In this document: piece by piece, positions 6,851 through 11,743 of the stretch
Numbering within the stretch: position 1 is the stretch's first letter
Layout of the letters: every line of letters starts with the position of its first letter
Made by a program: the position numbers and the translations under genes
The notes under the pieces: model-generated
Databases searched by the model: none
Told to the model about the DNA's origin: nothing
Seen by the model: the letters and a program-made list of their open reading frames with translations, nothing else
NCBI GenBank assembly: GCA_041621405.1
Contig: JBFKAV010000112.1
Span: 1 to 11,743, forward strand
Direction of reading: 5' to 3'
Length of the DNA: 11,743 nt
Source of the DNA: JBFKAV01 sp041621405
Lineage (GTDB): Bacteria > Pseudomonadota > Alphaproteobacteria > Rhodobacterales > Rhodobacteraceae

Positions 6851-8757
6851 GCAGCTTTCTCCCCGGCCGCGCGAGCCTCGTCCCAGATGCCGCAAAGGCG
6901 GCGGAAGCCGTCGGCCATCCGCGAGACGGCCTTTGCGTCGTCGATCTCGCCGCCGATCCAGGCCATGGCCGGCGCGGCGAAGATTGTGCGGCCGACGGCG
7001 AAGCCCTTGACCAGCGGCTGGCGCGCCGCCTCGCGGAAGCTCGCTGCCAGCTCGTCCTCGCCCGAGCCGAGGCCGAGCACCACGATGCCTCGGGTGTTGG
7101 CGTCGTGCTTTTCGATCGCGGCGCAGGTGGCCTCCCAGGCGGCGCGGCTTTGCATCGGCTCGAGCTTCCACCAGTCGGGGTAGACGCCGAGGCCGTAGAA
7201 GCGCTCGATCACTTTCGCGGTCGTGTCGTCCTCGACCGGGCCAACCTTGGAGGGGATCACCTCGAGCAGGAACTCCAGGCGATTGCGGCGACAGGCGTGG
7301 AACAGCCGCAGCACCGTCGCCTCCTGTTCGGCCCAGGTCTCGGCGCTGTCGTCGGGGTGGCAGAAGCAGAGCACCTTGACCACGTGGTCGAGCGGCCATT
7401 CCGAAAGGCCGCCGAAGTCCGGGCCGATCTCGGGCTCGAGCATCAGGGGCCGCGAGCCGGGCCATTCCACCGGGCGACCGATCCAGAGCCCCTGGCCGGC
7501 GGCCTTGTAGAGCGCCCGCCGGCCAAGGCGGCCGTCACAGAGCAGCCCGTAGCCGGGCTTGCCGCCGGCGACCCTCTGCGCGGCCTCGAGACAGAGCTCC
7601 TTGAAGCGGCCGATCTTTTCGGGCGTCGCGCCGGGGATTTCCTCCAGCTGGGCGCGGTGGTCGAAGGCGAAGACGCGCATCGCGGGCCAGTCGCCCTTGC
7701 GGTTCGTGGACCAGTGCAGCTGTTCGAGCTCGGCGTCCTTGCGCAACGCGGGGGTCTTCACGCCGCGCTTGAGGAAGAACTGCAGCTCGGCCCACGACGG
7801 ATAGGCAGGGGTGCAGCCGTGGCGGGAGACGGCGAAGGCGCCGCAGGCGTTGGCGTATTCGAGCGCCTTGGGCCACTTCTCGCCGTCGAGCCAGCCCTTC
7901 AAGAGCCCCGCAAAGAAGCCGTCGCCGGCGCCGAGGACGTTGAACACCTCGATCGGGAAGCCTGGGCCGGATTCGCCGTCGTCGAGGCTCGACGGGATGG
8001 CGCCGGTGAAGGCGACGGCCCCCATCGGACCGCGCTTGCAGACCAGCGTGGCCTTCGAGAACTCCCGCACCGCGCGGAGCGCGGCGAGGGTGTCGGTGGA
8101 GCCGCCGGCAATGTGGAATTCTTCCTCGGTGCCAACGATCAGGTCGAAGAGCGGCAGGTGCGCTTGCAGTCGCTTGGTGACATCTGCGCTCTCGATGAAG
8201 CGCTCCTCGCCCGCGCCGTGGCCGGCGAGGCCCCAGAGGTTCGGCCGGTAGTCGATGTCGAGCGCCGTCTGGGCGCCGGCCTCGCGGGCGAGCTTCAGCG
8301 CCTTCAGGACGGCCGCTTCGGTGCGGGGGTGGGAGAGGTGGGTGCCGGTCGCCACCAGCGCCCGGGCCTCGGCGATGAAGGCGGGGTCGATGTCCTCTTC
8401 GCCGAGGGCCATGTCGGCGCAGTTCTCGCGGTAGAAGATCAGCGGGAACTGGTGCTCGTCGCGGATGCCGAGGAGGACGAGGGCGGTCAGCCGCTCGGGG
8501 TCGGTTTTGATGCCGCGCACGTCGACGCCCTCACGGGCGAGCTCCTCGCGGATGAAGCGGCCCATATGCTCGTCGCCGACGCGGGTGATCAGGGCCGACT
8601 TCAGCCCCAGCCGCGCCGCGCCGGCGGCGATGTTGGTGGGCGAGCCGCCGATGTACTTCTGGAACGAGCCCATGTCCTCCAGACGGCCACCGACCTGGCC
8701 GCCGTAGAGGTCGACGGAGGAACGGCCGATGGTGATGACGTCGAGCGGCTTGGACAT
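6847..8757 (-). CDS. iolC: Bifunctional IolC: 5-dehydro-2-deoxygluconokinase fused to DUF2090 aldolase-like domain
   Basis: The 636-residue protein joins two domains. Residues 1 to about 330 form a PfkB-family sugar kinase with the substrate-side GGSPTNIA segment (37-44) and the NVLGAGDGFFAG motif containing catalytic Asp279. This half phosphorylates 5-dehydro-2-deoxygluconate. Residues from about 335 form a DUF2090 domain (motifs RVFAFDHRAQLEE, LCDGRLGR, PDWWKLEP, VLGLGSGE), predicted to act as the 5-dehydro-2-deoxyphosphogluconate aldolase, replacing a separate IolJ. Products would be dihydroxyacetone phosphate and malonate semialdehyde. ATG 8757 is chosen because the kinase homology starts at once (SKPLDVITIGRSSVDLYG); the preceding Shine-Dalgarno is weak (GGGGTAGG) and iolG ends only 5 bp upstream, which suggests coupling. 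The stop overlaps the OsmC-family start. The aldolase role rests on family annotation rather than visible catalytic residues. Confidence 0.94.
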   Translation of the reverse strand: MSKPLDVITIGRSSVDLYGGQVGGRLEDMGSFQKYIGGSPTNIAAGAARLGLKSALITRVGDEHMGRFIREELAREGVDVRGIKTDPERLTALVLLGIRDEHQFPLIFYRENCADMALGEEDIDPAFIAEARALVATGTHLSHPRTEAAVLKALKLAREAGAQTALDIDYRPNLWGLAGHGAGEERFIESADVTKRLQAHLPLFDLIVGTEEEFHIAGGSTDTLAALRAVREFSKATLVCKRGPMGAVAFTGAIPSSLDDGESGPGFPIEVFNVLGAGDGFFAGLLKGWLDGEKWPKALEYANACGAFAVSRHGCTPAYPSWAELQFFLKRGVKTPALRKDAELEQLHWSTNRKGDWPAMRVFAFDHRAQLEEIPGATPEKIGRFKELCLEAAQRVAGGKPGYGLLCDGRLGRRALYKAAGQGLWIGRPVEWPGSRPLMLEPEIGPDFGGLSEWPLDHVVKVLCFCHPDDSAETWAEQEATVLRLFHACRRNRLEFLLEVIPSKVGPVEDDTTAKVIERFYGLGVYPDWWKLEPMQSRAAWEATCAAIEKHDANTRGIVVLGLGSGEDELAASFREAARQPLVKGFAVGRTIFAAPAMAWIGGEIDDAKAVSRMADGFRRLCGIWDEARAAGEKAA

Positions 8758-8762
8758 GTCGC

Positions 8763-9767
8763 CTACCCCGTTATCTCCTTGAGCTTCACAACGCGGCCAT
8801 CGGCCACCGACTTCACCGCCGCGTCGGCGAGCGCCAGCGCCTTCAGCCCGTCGTCGCCCGTGGTGGGTGGCGTCTCGCCCGCGTTCACCGCCTCGATGAA
8901 GGCGGCGATCTCGTTGGCGTAGGCGGCCGTGTAGCGGTTCATGAAGAAGTTGAGGAGCGGCGGGCGCAGGAAACCCTCGGCCGTGGCCACCTCGATGTTC
9001 GCCTCGCGCTGGTTCTCGGCGGCGACCACGCCCTTGGAGCCCAGGACCTCGATGCGCTGGTCGTAACCGTAGGTGGCCCGGCGCGTGTTGGTGATGACGC
9101 ATTGCTTGCCCGAGGCGGTGCGCAGGATGACGTTGACGCTGTCGTAGTCGCCGCGCTTGCCGATCTCGGGATCGACCAGGACCGAAGCCGCGGCCTGCAC
9201 CGCCTCGATCTCCTCGCCGAGGAGCCAGCGCGCCATGTCGAAGTCATGGATCGTCATGTCGCGGAAGATGCCGCCCGAGCGCTCGATGTAGTCGTAGGGC
9301 GGCGGGCCGGGGTCGCGCGAGGTGATGGTGACCATCTCGACCTCGCCGATCCTGCCTTCGTCGATTGCGGCCTTCACGGCCATGAAGTCGGGGTCGAAGC
9401 GGCGGTTGAAGCCGACCATGAGAGTGGCGCCCTCCTTCTCGACCACCTTCAGGCAGGCTTTCACCCGCTTGACGCTGAGGTCGATCGGCTTCTCGCAGAA
9501 GACGGCCTTGCCGCGGCGGGCGAAGCGCTCGATCAGGTCGGCGTGGGTGTCGGTCGGCGTGCAGATCACCACGGCGTCGATGTCGTCGGCGCGCTCGATC
9601 TCCTCGATGTGGCGGATCGAGGCGCCGTATTGCTGCGCCACGGCCTCCACCGCCTCGGCGATGGGGTCAGCGACGGCGACGAGCGTCGCGCCCTCGGCAG
9701 AGGCGACAGCGCGGGCGTGAACCTTGCCGATGCGGCCGGCGCCAAGGATTCCGAAACGTAGGGACAT
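8763..9767 (-). CDS. iolG: myo-Inositol 2-dehydrogenase IolG
   Basis: IolG oxidises myo-inositol to scyllo-inosose with NAD+, the entry step of the pathway. The 334-residue product is a Gfo/Idh/MocA-family dehydrogenase. It has the N-terminal Rossmann motif GAGRIG (9-14), CTPTDTHAD (69-77), EKP with Lys93, and MTIHDFDMARW (171-181). Lys93, Asp170 and His174 line up with the catalytic Lys/Asp/His of characterised inositol dehydrogenases. The substrate loop contains RDPGPPPYDYIERSGG, which favours the inositol enzymes within this broad family. ATG 9767 begins right at the conserved MSLRFGILGAGRIG; the upstream ribosome-binding sequence is weak (AGAAAG). It is the first gene after a 183-bp gap and probably the first catabolic gene of the run. 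A related sugar dehydrogenase remains possible, but the operon makes IolG very likely. Confidence 0.94.
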   Translation of the reverse strand: MSLRFGILGAGRIGKVHARAVASAEGATLVAVADPIAEAVEAVAQQYGASIRHIEEIERADDIDAVVICTPTDTHADLIERFARRGKAVFCEKPIDLSVKRVKACLKVVEKEGATLMVGFNRRFDPDFMAVKAAIDEGRIGEVEMVTITSRDPGPPPYDYIERSGGIFRDMTIHDFDMARWLLGEEIEAVQAAASVLVDPEIGKRGDYDSVNVILRTASGKQCVITNTRRATYGYDQRIEVLGSKGVVAAENQREANIEVATAEGFLRPPLLNFFMNRYTAAYANEIAAFIEAVNAGETPPTTGDDGLKALALADAAVKSVADGRVVKLKEITG

Positions 9768-9834
9768 GGTGCTGTCTTTCTGGGTGCACCGCCGGAGCGG
9801 CTGTCGGTTGCTGGAGCACGGGCGTTCCGGCGCG

Positions 9835-9863
9835 TTGAAACTCTAGCGCGGAGAGCCGGTCAA
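9835..9863 (-). promoter_or_regulatory. Possible sigma-70-type promoter for iolG
   Basis: On the minus strand, TTGACC (9858-9863) matches a -35 box well. It is followed at 17 bp by TTTCAA (9835-9840), a poor -10 match. The start point would fall near 9828, about 60 nt before iolG. The -10 weakness keeps this tentative. Confidence 0.25.
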
Positions 9864-9880
9864 GATCCTTGCCTGAGATC

Positions 9881-9913
9881 GCACCAGTTTCTGTCATTCG
9901 TTTCATCTGGTGC
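9881..9913. promoter_or_regulatory. Inverted repeat, possible operator upstream of iolG
   Basis: A perfect 7-bp inverted repeat, gcaccag (9881-9887) and ctggtgc (9907-9913), with arm-to-arm spacing of 26 bp, lies just upstream of the possible -35 box. This position would suit a regulator of the catabolic genes. It is not followed by a T-run, so a terminator is unlikely. Arms this short can occur by chance in GC-rich DNA. Confidence 0.3.
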
Positions 9914-9950
9914 CGTCGGCAATCTCAATTCGTGCCATCGGAGGGGAGCC

Positions 9951-10727
9951 TCAGGCAACTTCGGCCATTCCTTCCTGGGTCTTGGCCCCGGTGATGTAGG
10001 CGACCACGTCCTCGGGATCGGTCTCGGCCTTGTTGAGGTTCGCCACGATCTGGCCGCGGCGGAACACCACGATCCGGTCCACCAGGTCGAACACCTGCCG
10101 CATGTTGTGGCTGATCAGGATCAGCGGCTCGCCCTGGTCCTTCAGGGTGCGGATGATGTTCTCGACCTGCGCCGTCTCCTGCACCCCGAGCGCGGCCGTC
10201 GGCTCGTCCATGATGGTGAGCTTCGAGTGGAAGGTCGCGGTGCGGGCGATCGCCACGCACTGCCGCTGGCCGCCCGACATGTTGCGGATGGTGTTGCGGA
10301 TGTTGGGGATCTTCACCGCGGTCTTTTCCAGTCCCGCCAGCGTCGCCTCGCGCATCGCCTTGTAGTCGAGCAGCCGGAACGGGCCGAGCCAGTCGAGCTT
10401 GGTCTTCTCGCGGCCGAGGAATAGGTTGTCGGGCACGTCCAGATCGTCGGCAAGTGCCAGGGTCTGGAACACCGTCTCGATCCCGGCCTCGCGGGCGTCG
10501 AGGGGGCCCGCGAAATGCACCTCCTTGCCGTAGAGCCAGATCTTGCCGCGGGTGCGTTGCTCCACGCCGGTGATCTGGCGGACGAAGGTGGACTTGCCGG
10601 CGCCGTTGTCGCCCATGATGGCGACATGCTCGCCCTTCTGGAGCTCGAAATCCGCTCCTTCCAGCGCGTGCACGCCGCCGTAGTGCTTGGTCAGGTCCTG
10701 GGTCTTAAGAACGATCTCTTCGCTCAT
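9951..10727 (-). CDS. CUT2-family sugar ABC transporter ATPase, single-domain
   Basis: This cytoplasmic ATPase would power sugar uptake with the adjacent permease. The 258-residue product is one complete nucleotide-binding domain: Walker A GDNGAGKST (39-47), Q-loop Gln88, signature MSGGQ (150-154), Walker B LTIMDEP (170-176) and H-loop His207 in ISHN. Many CUT2 ATPases (RbsA, AraG, Caulobacter IatA) carry two such domains in about 500 residues; this one has a single domain, as in FrcA of the fructose transporter, and would act as a homodimer. No second domain or remnant follows, so it does not look truncated. ATG 10727 has GGGGAG 8 nt upstream, and the permease ends 16 bp before it. Inositol is the likely substrate from context; the sequence alone does not prove it. 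Confidence 0.92.
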   Translation of the reverse strand: MSEEIVLKTQDLTKHYGGVHALEGADFELQKGEHVAIMGDNGAGKSTFVRQITGVEQRTRGKIWLYGKEVHFAGPLDAREAGIETVFQTLALADDLDVPDNLFLGREKTKLDWLGPFRLLDYKAMREATLAGLEKTAVKIPNIRNTIRNMSGGQRQCVAIARTATFHSKLTIMDEPTAALGVQETAQVENIIRTLKDQGEPLILISHNMRQVFDLVDRIVVFRRGQIVANLNKAETDPEDVVAYITGAKTQEGMAEVA

Positions 10728-10743
10728 CTCACATTCTCCCCGG

Positions 10744-11743
10744 TCAAGCTCTCTGGGCTGCGCGCTGCTGGCGCCATTGGTCGAGCACCACTGCCGCGAC
10801 GATAATCACGCCCTTCACCATCTCCTGGTAGAAGGCATCGAGCTTCAGGTAGGTGAAGCCCGAGATGATGACGCCGAAGATCATTGCGCCCAGTACCGTG
10901 CCGATGATCGACCCGCGCCCGCCGGCCAGCGACACGCCGCCGATCACCGCCATCGCGATGGCGTCGAGTTCGTAGACGAAGCCCATGCCCGCCTGGGCGG
11001 TCACGTTGCGCGAGGTCAACAGGATCGCGGCGAAGCCGGCTAGCGTGCCGGCGATGGCATAGACCAGCACCTTCTGCCTGGCCACGTTGATGCCCGACAT
11101 CCGGGCCGCGTCCTCGTTCGAGCCGATGGCATAGGTGTGCTTGCCATAGACGGTCTTGCGCATGACCAGATGGAACAGGACCGCCAGAAGCAGGAAGAAG
11201 ATCGCCGGGTTCTGCCCGTCGAAGACCTCGGTCATCACCCAGCTGTCTGAGAACAGGCCGAAGCTGATCGTATCCATCAGGTTGCCGTTGGAGATCGCCG
11301 TGTATTCCTCGGTCGGGAACGAGATCGGGTTGCCGCGCGACCACCATTTCGCCACGCCGCGGGCCGAAACCATCATGCCGAGCGTCGCGATGAAGGGGGG
11401 AATCCGGGTATAGGCGATCAAAAGCCCGTTGATCATGCCCGCGATCAAGCCGCACGTGAGGCCCACGAGCAACGGCACGATGATCGGCAGGTCCATCGCC
11501 CACGGCCCGAAGATCGCCTTCGGGTTCGGCTGGCCGTTGACCAGCTCGGTCTGGGCGAAGCTCATGGCGATCATCGCCGTCGCGCCGACCACCGAGCCCG
11601 ACGACAGGTCGATGCCGCCGGTGATGATGACCTGCGTCACCCCGAGCGCGATGATGCCGATGATCGACACCTGCAGGATGATGATCTTGATCCGCGCCAT
11701 GTTCAGGATCGTCCCGTCCCGGCGCGAGTTGAAATCGAACAGC
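10744..11743 (-). CDS. CUT2-family sugar ABC transporter permease, 5' end beyond the right edge
   Basis: This is the membrane subunit of a ribose/fructose/inositol-type importer. The frame is open from the stop at 10744 to the window edge (333 codons), and the residues before the internal Met at 11700 (LFDFNSRRDGTILN) read as normal permease sequence, so the true start lies outside. Typical family features are ITGGIDLSSGS near the start of the visible part, IPPFIATLGMM, YAIGSNEDAARMSGI (the cytoplasmic loop that contacts the ATPase) and GGRGSIIGTVLGA near the end, with roughly eight hydrophobic helices. Relatives are about 330-370 residues long, so probably only the first 10-40 residues are missing. 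The ATPase gene follows after 16 bp, and the order permease then ATPase matches frcBCA-like loci. An upstream binding-protein gene is expected but not seen. Confidence 0.92.
   Translation of the reverse strand, partial: LFDFNSRRDGTILNMARIKIIILQVSIIGIIALGVTQVIITGGIDLSSGSVVGATAMIAMSFAQTELVNGQPNPKAIFGPWAMDLPIIVPLLVGLTCGLIAGMINGLLIAYTRIPPFIATLGMMVSARGVAKWWSRGNPISFPTEEYTAISNGNLMDTISFGLFSDSWVMTEVFDGQNPAIFFLLLAVLFHLVMRKTVYGKHTYAIGSNEDAARMSGINVARQKVLVYAIAGTLAGFAAILLTSRNVTAQAGMGFVYELDAIAMAVIGGVSLAGGRGSIIGTVLGAMIFGVIISGFTYLKLDAFYQEMVKGVIIVAAVVLDQWRQQRAAQRA

Larger units (their letters stand above)
9768..9950. other. Intergenic region between the ABC ATPase and iolG
   Basis: This 183-bp gap has no credible gene and is the only sizeable break between the transporter and catabolic genes. 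Besides the operator-like and promoter-like sites entered separately, it holds an 8-bp palindrome ggtgcacc (9783-9790). A 7-bp inverted repeat, cgccgga (9790-9796) and tccggcg (9826-9832), could fold part of the iolG leader. No T-tract follows a stem on the minus strand, so I see no intrinsic terminator after the ATPase. Read-through from the transporter genes is possible. Confidence 0.6.

Noticed and set aside
7105..8922. 605-codon open frame on the plus strand opposite iolC
   Set aside because: It is a shadow of the iolC codon pattern, with no family resemblance and biased composition.
6847..9102. 751-codon minus-strand frame extending IolC upstream
   Set aside because: The extension is an out-of-frame reading of iolG, and IolC homology starts at 8757.
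9951..10727. The ATPase as a truncated two-domain CUT2 protein
   Set aside because: All ATPase motifs are present in one intact domain with its own start and stop, and no remnant of a second domain lies in the following gap.

Overview
The window is GC-rich, about two thirds or more by eye. It is packed with minus-strand genes that belong to one myo-inositol catabolic locus. Gene content, single-domain CUT2 transporter genes, tight ATGA overlaps and codon use suggest an alphaproteobacterium, most likely of the Rhodobacterales (Rhodobacter/Paracoccus/Defluviimonas-like). This placement is inferred from gene style; there is no rRNA or other taxonomic marker here. No mobile element, tRNA, rRNA or CRISPR array was seen.

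Layout, in the direction of transcription (right to left). A CUT2 sugar ABC permease (10744-11743) runs off the right edge. It is followed after 16 bp by its single-domain ATPase (9951-10727). A 183-bp gap (9768-9950) with inverted repeats and a weak promoter-like sequence separates the transporter genes from a compact run of catabolic genes: iolG (inositol 2-dehydrogenase), a fused iolC-DUF2090 (kinase plus likely aldolase), an OsmC-family gene, iolD (ring-opening hydrolase), iolE (inosose dehydratase), a two-helix membrane miniprotein, a PhyH-type 2-oxoglutarate/Fe(II) dioxygenase-like gene and iolB (isomerase). The spacings are 4-bp overlaps or gaps of 5 to 15 bp, so the run reads as one operon. 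A 222-bp gap (1243-1464) with a cluster of AACAAT-type repeats ends it. Then comes a membrane-anchored Ser/Thr kinase (1-1242) cut by the left edge.

How the genes work together: the transporter probably imports inositol. IolG oxidises it to scyllo-inosose, IolE dehydrates that to the diketone, IolD hydrolyses the ring to 5-deoxyglucuronate, and IolB isomerises it to 5-dehydro-2-deoxygluconate. The IolC half phosphorylates this, and the DUF2090 half probably cleaves it to dihydroxyacetone phosphate and malonate semialdehyde. iolA and an IolR-type regulator are not in the window. A sugar-binding protein gene would be expected just beyond the right edge.

The least explained parts are three accessory genes embedded in the operon: the dioxygenase, an OsmC-like protein that keeps only one cysteine, and the membrane miniprotein. 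Their tight coupling to iol genes suggests roles in inositol or inositol-derivative metabolism that the textbook pathway does not include.
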